Positions 9,693-17,935 of a stretch of DNA of 64,000 nucleotides are shown piece by piece (the first letter of the stretch is position 1; each line of letters begins with the position of its first letter). The notes beneath the pieces were generated by a model. That model saw only the letters and a program-made list of their open reading frames with translations. It searched no databases and was not told where the DNA came from. The stretch comes from Methanobrevibacter sp. UBA412 (GTDB lineage: Archaea; Methanobacteriota; Methanobacteria; Methanobacteriales; Methanobacteriaceae): contig DAGJ01000002.1 in NCBI GenBank assembly GCA_002495685.1, positions 12,442 through 76,441 on the forward strand, read 5' to 3'. Made by a program: the position numbers and the translations under genes.

Positions 9693-11528
9693 TTATTCAC
9701 CTTCACCATTTTCTTTATCTTTTTCTTTTTTATCATTCACTGCATAAGCAAGTGTATAACCTAAAACAAAATAATAACTTATTTCATCACGACTTAACTT
9801 CCAATTATTCTCCGCATGCATTAAATTAGCACTAATATTCTCCTCTAAAACAGGATAAGCACTATCATATTCCCGTAACTTACTAAAAACCATAGGATAC
9901 AATTTAATTATCTTATTCTTATCTAATGATAATCCCCATAATTTATTAATAAATGGAGAAGATCCCAATTCTTTATATTGTTTATATGTTAATTTACGAG
10001 TTAAATCACCTAATAAGAAAACTGCTTTCTTATCAGGAGCATCCAAGAAATCATCAATAATTGATGAATCAGACTTCAATTCTTCACTATCTTCTAAATT
10101 TATCTTCATAATTTTTTCTCCTTTTAATAAATCTAAATTATTAAAAAATAATATTAAAGCAAAAGACTTCAAAACAGGCACACTAATACCATAACCTTGT
10201 CTCCAATTCTCACGAATCTTATTCATAAAATGAGTTAATAAAAAACCATAATCCAATTTCTTCTCACTCATAACATCAGTTACAATACCTAAATAATATG
10301 TTCGAGAATAACTACTGAAAAAATCACGTAAAAAACTCAAATACCAATTATAATTAGTAACCGTTGCAAACTTATTACTAAGATTACTGATTGTTACGAA
10401 ATCTCCCTCTTTATCCTTTCCTAATACTTTCTTCATATTCTCTTCATTAAAAAATTCTAACCTACTAATACTTAATTGATTATCATAAATTTCACGCATC
10501 CAAGAAGGCAATACACTTTCAACATAAGCTAAAATATCAAAAGCATTATTACTAGATTGATAAAATAAAAACTTAAATTCTAATATATTCCCTAATTTAT
10601 CAACAATACCAGCTAATTTATCTTCACGAGAAACAAGATCAGCACGATAAGTTAAATACTCATCCTCACGACTCAAATACTTATATATTTCATCAAAACC
10701 TTGACGAGGATTCACCAAAAAGTTAGGTATCACATAATAAGTTAACCCAAACTCGGAAAAAGACAAATACTTCTCAACAAACTTCTTACCTGCTTCTAAA
10801 TATAAAGCACAATCACCACAAATAGGTAACTGCTTCCATTGATCCTTAACTAATAAACCAGGAACATTACCTGGCTTATCAGGAGTAGAAAATGAAAAAC
10901 CTATACTATTTGACACTAAACCATAAACTTCCTTCTGTTCATCACATAAAAAACAAACACCATCACCTTTAACCTTATTACTGCCTTTTTTATAATATTT
11001 AATAGTAGCACTAGAAATCAAAACATTCCTAAAAGCTTCATAATCACCAATAAACTTCAAATCACCACCAAGACTTATAAAACCAATAGTCAAAAGAACA
11101 TTAACTTTTTCAGATAATAATTCAAACTTTTCCCCAATATCCTTAGTAATTATATCCTGATTTTCAATTAAACAAGTATTAATTTGTTTAAAAAAATCAT
11201 CCTCACTTTCATGATTAATAAACCATTTAAAAAACTTATTAGGCAAAGTCTTACCCAAATCCGTAATCAAACAAGAAGGAGTAATATCAGTACCACGAGA
11301 AGAACCACCACGATACAGATACTTAGGATTATCATCACTATCATAATCACGTTCAACTACACCAGCATACTCCAAATTACCCTTATCTTCTTTTAACTCA
11401 ACAACTAAAACTGACTTAGTTCTCTTTGCAAGTTTACTCGCATCCAATAAAACATTAATCTTATCCAAATCTTCTTTCTCAATCCATAACTTACCAATTT
11501 CATATAATGCATTTAACAAAACACTCAC
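9693..11528 (-). CDS. cas8b: Cascade large subunit Cas8b (Csh1/TM1802 family)
   Basis: Cas8b is the type I-B large subunit that recognises the PAM. The 611-residue protein carries the zinc-binding pairs of the Csh1/TM1802 family: CFLCDEQ near residue 190 and CGDCALYLEAGKKF near 237. It is otherwise helical, ending in an acidic and lysine-rich tail (NDKKEKDKENGEGE). Family length and position between cas6 and cas7 agree. Its start ATG overlaps the cas6 stop by 4 bp (ATGA). Large subunits diverge quickly, so the subfamily assignment rests on the cysteine motifs plus context. Confidence 0.9.
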   Translation of the reverse strand: MSVLLNALYEIGKLWIEKEDLDKINVLLDASKLAKRTKSVLVVELKEDKGNLEYAGVVERDYDSDDNPKYLYRGGSSRGTDITPSCLITDLGKTLPNKFFKWFINHESEDDFFKQINTCLIENQDIITKDIGEKFELLSEKVNVLLTIGFISLGGDLKFIGDYEAFRNVLISSATIKYYKKGSNKVKGDGVCFLCDEQKEVYGLVSNSIGFSFSTPDKPGNVPGLLVKDQWKQLPICGDCALYLEAGKKFVEKYLSFSEFGLTYYVIPNFLVNPRQGFDEIYKYLSREDEYLTYRADLVSREDKLAGIVDKLGNILEFKFLFYQSSNNAFDILAYVESVLPSWMREIYDNQLSISRLEFFNEENMKKVLGKDKEGDFVTISNLSNKFATVTNYNWYLSFLRDFFSSYSRTYYLGIVTDVMSEKKLDYGFLLTHFMNKIRENWRQGYGISVPVLKSFALILFFNNLDLLKGEKIMKINLEDSEELKSDSSIIDDFLDAPDKKAVFLLGDLTRKLTYKQYKELGSSPFINKLWGLSLDKNKIIKLYPMVFSKLREYDSAYPVLEENISANLMHAENNWKLSRDEISYYFVLGYTLAYAVNDKKEKDKENGEGE

Positions 11529-12244
11529 CTTTTATTATTAAGCATCCCAAAACCAAGACTATTCTTCTCACCTAAACCAACATCAAAAAGGAACTGATAA
11601 AAACCCTTATTACCCTGATTTAAATCAAACTCTAAACTATTCCATAAACTACCAATAATCAAAAAGGAATTACCCTTCTTACTAACTTTAACTGCAACCT
11701 CCTTCTTAAAACTAAAACTATTAAACAATTCACCATCCAAAACAAAATCATCATCAGTAAAAGCATTAAACTTCTTTAAAGCATTATCCAACAAACGATT
11801 GAAGAAAAAATCAAAATCAGGACCAGACTTAAAACTATAATACCTATTAACCGTATTATCTTCAAACAATACAATAGGAGTACTAGTAATCAAACAAGAC
11901 CCCACCCTAGTCCTTAAAAATCTAACACTTACAAGAGTAAAATAAAACTTATTCAAACGAAACCCATCTAAACCATCTAAAGAATCATTCAAAACCTGAA
12001 TAAACAAATCATTAGGAGAAGAAACAATCAAACTTCGAACATCACCCACCTTAAAATCCGCAACAGGAAAAATATTACTAAAATTAAAAAACTTAAAACC
12101 CCGAACATTATGATAAACTGACAAATCAGTACCCTTCAACAAAGAATACAAAAAACCCTGAACATCATACTTACCAATACAAGAATACTCCAAATCAGCA
12201 CAAGATTTAAATTTAATAATCAAACGACTAATAATATCACCCAC
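11525..12244 (-). CDS. cas6: CRISPR pre-crRNA endoribonuclease Cas6
   Basis: Cas6 cuts within each repeat to release crRNAs and would also process the crRNA-like element at 14846-14928. The 239-residue protein ends with the glycine-rich Cas6 signature GLGEKNSLGFGMLN, and contains the N-terminal YSLLKGTD region with a following His (VYHN) that may be catalytic. The start is GTG with no Shine-Dalgarno sequence. A TTTATAAT box lies about 25 nt upstream, consistent with a leaderless transcript and with the cas operon having its own promoter separate from the ATPase gene 57 bp upstream. Confidence 0.93.
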   Translation of the reverse strand: MGDIISRLIIKFKSCADLEYSCIGKYDVQGFLYSLLKGTDLSVYHNVRGFKFFNFSNIFPVADFKVGDVRSLIVSSPNDLFIQVLNDSLDGLDGFRLNKFYFTLVSVRFLRTRVGSCLITSTPIVLFEDNTVNRYYSFKSGPDFDFFFNRLLDNALKKFNAFTDDDFVLDGELFNSFSFKKEVAVKVSKKGNSFLIIGSLWNSLEFDLNQGNKGFYQFLFDVGLGEKNSLGFGMLNNKR

Positions 12245-12301
12245 TTTAAAAAAGTTAATTAAATATTATAAATTTTAAATAATTAAAGTTTACTATTTTA
12301 A

Positions 12302-14539
12302 TTAAAATAAAATTTTTGATAAATTTTTAACATTATCAAATAATTTAATTAAATACTCAATATCCATATCTAAAATGGGTTCATACATAAAGGAATTTAA
12401 ATGAATATTCTCAGGAGTCATAATACAAACTTGTTTTAATATTTCCCTATTTTTTTCATCATTTTCCGTGCTGAATTCTTCCTTAAAAATTTCATATAAT
12501 GTTCTTGTTTGATTTCTTTTAATTTCATTTGTATTATTCAAACTATCCAACATAAACTTTTCAGCATGTAATCTTATAGCCATTGAAAGAACAATTTTAT
12601 TTTCTAAAAGAATACCATTCATATCATTATCCGTTTTAATTTGTATTGCTTCATTATAAATTAAATTATAAATTGTGTCTTCAGAATTAATAACTGGCAT
12701 GTCCCATTTTTCATAAATTGGTTCAAGATCTTTAACTTTTAATTTTTCCCCATCTTCTTTAAAATGTAAAATTGAAGTTAATAAATTTTTATCATCCTTA
12801 TTTCCAGCTAATTCAGATAAATTACGTAAAAATGGAATAATAGATAAAAATGCTTTTTTTGCATTGTGTTCTGTTTCTATATCAGATTTTAATTTAAATA
12901 GTATATTGTCTTTATTTTCTAAATTAGGTTTAATTAATTTAATATCAAATTCATTTTTAACTGCAAAAAATGAACTTTTAGATAAACTTAATCTTGATTT
13001 AACTGTTCTGAAAAAATCATAATTATGAGTTAGAATAATTGATTTGAAATTAGAACTATGTGATAAATCATACAAATATTCTATAATTGCATATTTATTT
13101 TCATAATCAAATGAGTCCGCGATATCATCAAAAATTAAAAGAACATCTCTTCCGGTTTTTTTCAATAATTCAATTTTGTATAGAATATTCAGAAGATATA
13201 ATGCTCTTTTTTGACCCGCACTATAAAAAGTTTTTAATGTTTCAAAATTTACAGAGCTAACCTCTTCATTATTCAAATATTCTTTATCAGGTTTTAGATT
13301 AAAAACTATATTAGGTAATTCGTCATTTAAAATTATATCTTTTTTATTTTCAATTTCCAAAAGAAATGGAATTTTAAATCTTTGATTAAAAAGATCTACA
13401 ACTTCTTCCCAATCAGTTCTTTCTTTTTCCACAGAAGTTTTAATTTTATTAATTTTGTTTTTATTATTTTTATACAATACAATTAAATCATTATACAAAT
13501 CTCTTTCATTATTTAAAATAGAAAGCCAAAACTCTTTTCTTAAATTAAATCTATTTTCCTTTTTTAGTCTTACTGCAAAGAGAGGATTATCAAGTAAATA
13601 ACTTCTAAGATTTTTTATATCATTATTTCCAGTTAATTGCTTATTGATTAAATCAAATTTAGTTTTTATATTTTCATCAGACATTATATCTTCAATTTGT
13701 TTATCTAATAAACTTTTTAATTCATCAATACTTTTTACTTCTTCATTAACACCTCCAAATTTAATGGAATGCCCTGCTTTAAATAGATTATTAGTTTTAA
13801 TATTTTTATATAAATTTTCAGCATTTACATTATCAAAATTATCTTTATCATAAATTTTTGAGCTTTTTAATAAAGCATTTAAAGCATTAACATACCCATT
13901 AATGTTTTGTACCAACTCTTCATTATCTAAAATTTTTATAACTTTTTCACTAAATAAATTATTATATTTCAATTTTAAAACATCAACATTGTTATTCTTA
14001 CTTAAATTTTTTTCAACATCAATCATTAATTCTAAAAAAGACTTATTTTCACAAGAGAAATCTTGTAAAATTTTTTTTTCTATAAAATCTTCTTGATTTT
14101 GATTTTTAGGTACTGATATTTTAGAAATCTTTTTAATTTTTTTAAATAATTCCTTTCGTTTTAACAAAATTTCACTAATAAGAGTTTCATATTCTTTTTT
14201 ACTTTTATCATTAACCATTAATGAAGAAATATTATCAAAATTATATTCATCATCAAATGATTGAATTACTAAAATATTATTTTTAAAATCTTCTGATTTT
14301 AATAAATCAAACTCATTATTTTCATTATAAATTTTTACATTATGTTCTGGATCTTTTTTAGTGAATTCATTAATAGGTTCTTTACCCTCACTCAAAAATA
14401 AAAAAGTCTTAGCGAATGAAGTTTTCATAGTGCCATTAGATGCATAAATAAGTGTTGAATTATTATTATTAAAATTAAAAGTGTGTTTTAACTTATTTAT
14501 TCCATTACAATTTTTAAATTTAACATCAATTTTATTCAT
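12302..14539 (-). CDS. PrrC/AAA_13-like SMC-type ATPase, candidate anticodon nuclease
   Basis: This protein is about 745 residues long. It has an ABC/SMC-type ATPase split by a coiled-coil-rich insert. Numbered from the GTG at 14548, these are Walker A YASNGTMKTSFAK near 36 (a Met replaces the usual Gly before Lys), signature SAGQKRAL near 444, Walker B VLLIFDDIADSFD near 470, and H-loop ILTHN near 505. The C-terminal 240 residues contain R682-x3-E686 and H716 followed by LNSFMYEP. That order and spacing is close to the catalytic Arg-Glu-His triad I recall for PrrC anticodon nucleases. The ATG at 14539 is preferred over the GTG because AGAGGTGA lies 6-8 nt upstream. The nuclease activity is inferred. 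The gene sits directly upstream of cas6, and its promoter carries a match to the divergent crRNA-like element. Confidence 0.75.
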   Translation of the reverse strand: MNKIDVKFKNCNGINKLKHTFNFNNNNSTLIYASNGTMKTSFAKTFLFLSEGKEPINEFTKKDPEHNVKIYNENNEFDLLKSEDFKNNILVIQSFDDEYNFDNISSLMVNDKSKKEYETLISEILLKRKELFKKIKKISKISVPKNQNQEDFIEKKILQDFSCENKSFLELMIDVEKNLSKNNNVDVLKLKYNNLFSEKVIKILDNEELVQNINGYVNALNALLKSSKIYDKDNFDNVNAENLYKNIKTNNLFKAGHSIKFGGVNEEVKSIDELKSLLDKQIEDIMSDENIKTKFDLINKQLTGNNDIKNLRSYLLDNPLFAVRLKKENRFNLRKEFWLSILNNERDLYNDLIVLYKNNKNKINKIKTSVEKERTDWEEVVDLFNQRFKIPFLLEIENKKDIILNDELPNIVFNLKPDKEYLNNEEVSSVNFETLKTFYSAGQKRALYLLNILYKIELLKKTGRDVLLIFDDIADSFDYENKYAIIEYLYDLSHSSNFKSIILTHNYDFFRTVKSRLSLSKSSFFAVKNEFDIKLIKPNLENKDNILFKLKSDIETEHNAKKAFLSIIPFLRNLSELAGNKDDKNLLTSILHFKEDGEKLKVKDLEPIYEKWDMPVINSEDTIYNLIYNEAIQIKTDNDMNGILLENKIVLSMAIRLHAEKFMLDSLNNTNEIKRNQTRTLYEIFKEEFSTENDEKNREILKQVCIMTPENIHLNSFMYEPILDMDIEYLIKLFDNVKNLSKILF

Positions 14540-14573
14540 AAAAATCACCTCTAAATATTAATTATTCTTTTTA

Positions 14574-14607
14574 CTATATAAAGTTTATTATGTATTATAT
14601 TACTAAA
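14574..14607 (-). promoter_or_regulatory. ATPase promoter with crRNA-like target site
   Basis: On the minus strand a TATA box CTTTATATAG spans 14574-14583, about 25 nt upstream of the AGAGGTGA that serves the ATG at 14539. Immediately upstream, 14607 down to 14587 matches the first 21 nt of the pseudo-spacer at 14875-14899 except at positions 12 and 18. The first 11 nt, TTTAGTAATAT, are perfect. The bases preceding the match are TTA, the candidate PAM. Cascade bound here would cover the TFB/TBP landing site and block transcription. The match is seen directly; the repression is inferred. Confidence 0.6.
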
Positions 14608-14713
14608 TAAAAATTTATTGAAAATATTATTAATAAATATAAATTCAAAATTGGATTTTTTCAAAAAAACAATTATCACTATTAAATTATTTAACATAGT
14701 ATATAAATATACA

Positions 14714-14724
14714 ATATTACTAAA
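14714..14724 (-). promoter_or_regulatory. Second copy of the pseudo-spacer seed, upstream of another TATA box
   Basis: On the minus strand this reads TTTAGTAATAT, preceded again by TTTTTA, so 17 nt are shared with the site at 14597-14607. Beyond the 11-nt seed the match to the pseudo-spacer is poor. A TATA-like TTTATATA follows at 14707-14700. A transcript from here would read through a 48-codon AT-rich frame (ATG at 14697, TAG at 14551) toward the ATPase gene, but that frame may be chance. Confidence 0.35.
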
Positions 14725-14815
14725 TAAAAAAAAATAAAAAAATAAAAAATTTTACTATAAAATATACAATAAAAATTAAAAAACGATTTTTCCAATATAT
14801 TTAACAAAATCAATA

Positions 14816-14826
14816 AGTATAAATAC
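14816..14826 (+). promoter_or_regulatory. TATA box of the crRNA-like element
   Basis: AGTATAAATAC at 14816-14826 is a good archaeal TATA box. Its centre is about 26 bp from the first base of the degenerate repeat at 14846, so transcription would begin at or next to that repeat. This placement is what would be expected for an independently transcribed mini-crRNA gene and is hard to explain for a random array remnant. Confidence 0.5.
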
Positions 14827-14845
14827 CATTATAGCATATTATAGT

Positions 14846-14928
14846 TTTTAAAATACACTTAATAGTATAGAAATTTTAGTAATATCATACAAAATTTTAC
14901 TTTAAAATAGACTCAATAGTATAAAAAA
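14846..14928 (+). ncRNA. CreA-like crRNA gene: degenerate repeat, 25-nt pseudo-spacer, degenerate repeat
   Basis: In crRNA orientation the array repeat begins CTTTAAAATAG and ends TAGTATAGAAAT. Bases 14846-14874 match it at 27 of 29 positions, and 14900-14928 at 26 of 29. The mismatches fall at the first base and position 11 of copy one, and at position 15 and the last bases of copy two. The 25-nt pseudo-spacer at 14875-14899 is clearly shorter than the 36-40 nt array spacers. The element is oriented opposite to the main array and divergent from the ATPase gene. Paired degenerate repeats with a short spacer, near cas genes, are the known form of CreA antitoxin RNAs. An ordinary decayed two-repeat array is the alternative. 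Confidence 0.65.
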
Positions 14929-15142
14929 ATAAAAAAATAAAAACTCTTTAAACATCATTTTAAATAAAACTAAAAATCTAAAATCTTCAAGCATAATTTT
15001 AACTAAAAAAATTAATAAAATTTACAAAACCTAAAAAATTAGTTTAAAAAAAGGAATTGATATAAATATTACAAATAAGTAATTAGAATTTTAAAAAAAA
15101 TAGCATTATTATTTAATTATAATTAAAGTAAATCATAATTTT
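14929..15142. other. AT-rich intergenic stretch
   Basis: I see no gene, RNA or clear signal in these 214 bases between the crRNA-like element and the MITE relic. They are dominated by A and T runs. Confidence 0.5.
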
Positions 15143-15191
15143 TTAAAGAATGTTTTGATTATAAATTTAAGGACTTTTAGCCCAACCCTCA
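15143..15191 (-). mobile_element. MITE or IS-end relic, copy 1
   Basis: Read on the minus strand from 15191 this begins TGAGGGTTGG and continues AAAAGTCC...TAATCAAAAC. It matches the end of the complete element at 27537-27645 over about 48 bases with several mismatches. The opposite terminus is not recognisable, so it is a remnant. Confidence 0.6.
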
Positions 15192-15248
15192 AATACTAAA
15201 AAAAATAGTAGGATAAAAAAATTTAGAAATAAATAGAATTATTAATGT

Positions 15249-15542
15249 TTAAACTTTAACTGCATCCGTTTTCACAAGATTAAACATTTCTTGAACATTA
15301 TCAGAAATGTTTTCTTCAGTTACAGGTATATTTAATAATTTTTTTCGTGAACCATATTCTTGAGCAAATGATCTACTCATAAACTTAACATTTTTAAAAT
15401 CCATTACAATTTTTTCATACTCTTTATTTTCTAATTGTTTAAATAAATTTTCAGCATTTAATCTTATACCTAAATTAGAGGTAAATAAATCTGCTAAGTA
15501 TATTTTTTTAATATTCAATTTTTTCATACCTCCCCAATACAC
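15249..15542 (-). CDS. STAS-like domain protein (DUF4325 type)
   Basis: The product is 92-97 residues. The core EKIVMDFKNVKFMSRSFAQEYGS is the typical strand-helix junction of DUF4325 STAS-like proteins. These small alpha/beta proteins often sit near histidine-kinase-like or defence genes, but their role is poorly known. Two starts are possible. The first ATG is at 15542. A second at 15527 directly follows GGGGAGGT and leaves almost no spacer for ribosome binding, so I keep the longer form. It stands alone between the CRISPR region and the island, on the same strand as both. Confidence 0.65.
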   Translation of the reverse strand: MYWGGMKKLNIKKIYLADLFTSNLGIRLNAENLFKQLENKEYEKIVMDFKNVKFMSRSFAQEYGSRKKLLNIPVTEENISDNVQEMFNLVKTDAVKV

Positions 15543-15716
15543 ATTTTTTTTAATGAACTTTAATTAAATTAAATTTAATAAATTGATAAAATAATTTTAT
15601 TTATTCATATAATTATAATTCTATTTTCATAAAAGTTTTTGAATATAAATAAAAATAATCATTAACTTTTTTTAAACTAATTTAATTATTCTAAATATTA
15701 TAGATAATGTTTTACT

Positions 15717-16210
15717 TTTTACTTAATTTTAATGACTTTCTTCTAAATGTTACATTTTTATAGAAAAACACTTTTTTTTAATGTTCAAAATGTTACATAT
15801 ATAACTATGAATTTATCATACTATTTATTGAATAATATATTAATATTAAATAAATTTTAATATTTTATATTAATTTGTATAAATGTTACATTGTTACCTT
15901 TTTCTGGAGAGGGTGCCCCCTTATATAATAATATAATATAATTTATATTTTTTTTATATGAATTACAAAAAATTCTCACTATAAGGGGGGCTCTTATTTA
16001 AAATTTAAGTAACTTTTAAAAAAATATTAATATAAAGGTTCCGTTTTAAAATCTAAGAATTTTAAGGTTAGATAAGCGTTACTTTTTTTAAGGTAACTTT
16101 CAGGTAACAGTATTAAAAATGTAACAGTTTTTAAAATATTTTTAAAATATTTAAGAAATCTTTAAACCTTATAATATAATCTTAAAATTATTAGATTAGA
16201 AAAAACATAG
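15717..16210. repeat. Left copy of about 0.5-kb direct repeat, origin-like
   Basis: This segment is repeated in the same orientation at 27309-27905. ATGTTACAT occurs at 15747, 15790 and 15883, and the inverse ATGTAACA at 16119, with GGTAAC at 16092 and 16103. Between them an inverted repeat, CCCCCTTATA at 15916 and TATAAGGGGGG at 15980, encloses about 55 bp of nearly pure A/T. Opposed iterons around an AT-rich core is the usual build of a replication origin. No initiator gene is adjacent. Other readings are integrated plasmid ends or an insertion target. Confidence 0.7.
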
Positions 16211-16580
16211 TTTTTAAAAATGAATTTGGATAACATAAGCCTAAAAATTATAGAAAACTTTAAAAACTCATCATTAGTGTAATTGTTTCCCCCCATAGTT
16301 TTAAAAGTTTTATCTAAAACTTCCACTTCTTTTCAGTATTTGGTTTCCTGTATCAAAATCTAGATTTGTAATAAATAAGACTTTTTTTTAATTTTTCTAA
16401 TTAGATTAAGTTTTTTTTGATGATGGATTTATGCAAAAATCATGATTTGGTACAGTAGTAAACCGTTCTGTATAATTTATTTGATCCGTGTTTTTACTTT
16501 TCATTTGGTATTTATTAATACTTATACAATCATTTTTTTCTCCTATGATTTTTTTGATAAGAGAATATTAAATGTGAGAT
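16211..16580. other. Intergenic stretch without recognised content
   Basis: These 370 bases between the left direct repeat and the PIN gene have somewhat higher sequence complexity than the repeat. I find no frame of convincing length and no RNA gene. They may be decayed coding DNA. Confidence 0.4.
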
Positions 16581-17261
16581 TTAATTAAAAATAAACTTTC
16601 CAGAATTAATAATTTTATAAACCTTTGAATTATCTATTAAAACTTCAGAATTATCAATAAAACCTTTATTTGCTGAAACAAAACATAAATTTTTAATAGG
16701 TTTATTTAATGCTAAATCATGAGCTTCTAAAAATATTGTTAAATCTAGTTCATGAAGTAAATTACGAATATTCTTCTCTAATTCCTCATCCCTTTTTTCC
16801 ATTGTATGAATTATTAATTTTTCATTACAATATGTTTTAGATTTATAGAAAATTTGGAGGAAATAATTTTTAACTTCCTGAACATTATTTATAATTTTAT
16901 CAATATTAATTTTATTTTCATAATATTCATTAGATTTCTCCCAAATCAAATCTATTATCTGATTTTCATTAAAATCAAATTTTTTAAAATTAGTTAATAA
17001 AGATTTAAAACTGGATTTATTCATTAATTCATAATTTTTAGAAGTTTTCTTAGACTTTCTTAATTCATTTAATAATAAATTGATAAAATCTGAAAAATTT
17101 TTCTGAATTTCTGATGATTTTTTTTCACTTTCACCTTTAACGGTTTGTGAGTAATATTTTGGATTGTTTGATTCAATAAAACGTTTTACATTTTCGTGTT
17201 GAGGTTCCCATAAAAAATAGTAAGAAATTATAACATTAGTGTCAAAAAAGTAAGATTCCAC
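16581..17261 (-). CDS. PIN-domain protein, putative ribonuclease
   Basis: The N-terminus VESYFFDTNVIISYYF carries the first PIN aspartate and the following Asn. The C-terminal part has LDLTIFLEAHDLALNK and LCFVSANKGFID, with further acidic residues and the SxN-type strand of the fold. PIN domains are metal-dependent RNases, often toxins. The longest frame starts with TTG at 17276. A GTG at 17261, 9 nt after GGAG and directly after the stop of the upstream gene, is a better start, giving 226 residues. A helical insert of about 120 residues makes it longer than VapC toxins. The gene is tightly coupled to the 188-residue protein upstream. Confidence 0.7.
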   Translation of the reverse strand: MESYFFDTNVIISYYFLWEPQHENVKRFIESNNPKYYSQTVKGESEKKSSEIQKNFSDFINLLLNELRKSKKTSKNYELMNKSSFKSLLTNFKKFDFNENQIIDLIWEKSNEYYENKINIDKIINNVQEVKNYFLQIFYKSKTYCNEKLIIHTMEKRDEELEKNIRNLLHELDLTIFLEAHDLALNKPIKNLCFVSANKGFIDNSEVLIDNSKVYKIINSGKFIFN

Positions 17262-17262
17262 T

Positions 17263-17829
17263 TTACATATCTCCAAAGTATGTATCTTTTAAAACATTAG
17301 CTACTTTTACACATGTTTTTTTATAATCTGGATCAATACCAACATAATTAGTGTAATAGTTTTCTTGAAAATCTAAAAATTTAGATTCAAAATTAGCGTA
17401 AATATTTTTAAAGTTTTCTAGGTTATTATCTTTAAAATATTCTTTTTGAGCAATTAAAACATCTTTCAAATCTTCTAAAATATTATCAACTAAATTTAAA
17501 GCTTTAAAATTAACATTATTAACATCTTTTAGAATATAATTTAAAATATTATGAATTTCTAAATAGTTACTAACTTCATCTTCAAGCACATGATTTTTTT
17601 CAATATCATTTAATAAAGATTCAGAATTCATTAACATTCTTTGAACTAAAAATTCCTTATAATCTAAAGCTTGATATTTCTTATCAAGAATAGTAAAAGA
17701 TGAAGCAGTATCTAAATTATCTTCTGTTGAAGGTTTTTGGAAAAAATTACTAAACTTATTGGAATCATTTATAAGATTATTTAATAAATTACTTTCTCGA
17801 ATTTCTTGAGTGCCCACACTACTCATCAT
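17263..17829 (-). CDS. Unknown protein coupled to PIN nuclease
   Basis: I do not recognise this 188-residue family. It is acidic and predicted almost wholly helical, with an Asn/Ser-rich N-terminus and repeated Leu-rich helices. No metal or nucleotide motif is visible. GGAAGTG precedes the ATG pair at 17829/17826. Its stop lies 1 bp before the GTG of the PIN gene, so the two are made together. A TATA-like TTATATATG lies in the 106-bp gap upstream, suggesting a promoter separate from the STAND-TIR pair. It could be the antitoxin or the sensor of the PIN protein, which is inference from the arrangement only. Confidence 0.6.
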   Translation of the reverse strand: MMSSVGTQEIRESNLLNNLINDSNKFSNFFQKPSTEDNLDTASSFTILDKKYQALDYKEFLVQRMLMNSESLLNDIEKNHVLEDEVSNYLEIHNILNYILKDVNNVNFKALNLVDNILEDLKDVLIAQKEYFKDNNLENFKNIYANFESKFLDFQENYYTNYVGIDPDYKKTCVKVANVLKDTYFGDM

Positions 17830-17935
17830 TACACTTCCATAAAAAAATAGAACTCTTTTTTTAATATTATATTATTAACTAAAAACATATATAATTTTTG
17901 GATTTAATAAAATTTTTCTGTCAAAAAAATTACTT

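Noticed and set aside
14551-14697. 48-codon minus-strand frame upstream of the ATPase
   Set aside because: It overlaps the ATPase promoter, has no ribosome-binding site, and starts too close to its TATA box; kept only as a remark in the second-seed finding.
16211-16580. Possible decayed gene before the PIN gene
   Set aside because: No frame or joined frames gave convincing protein sequence on either strand.
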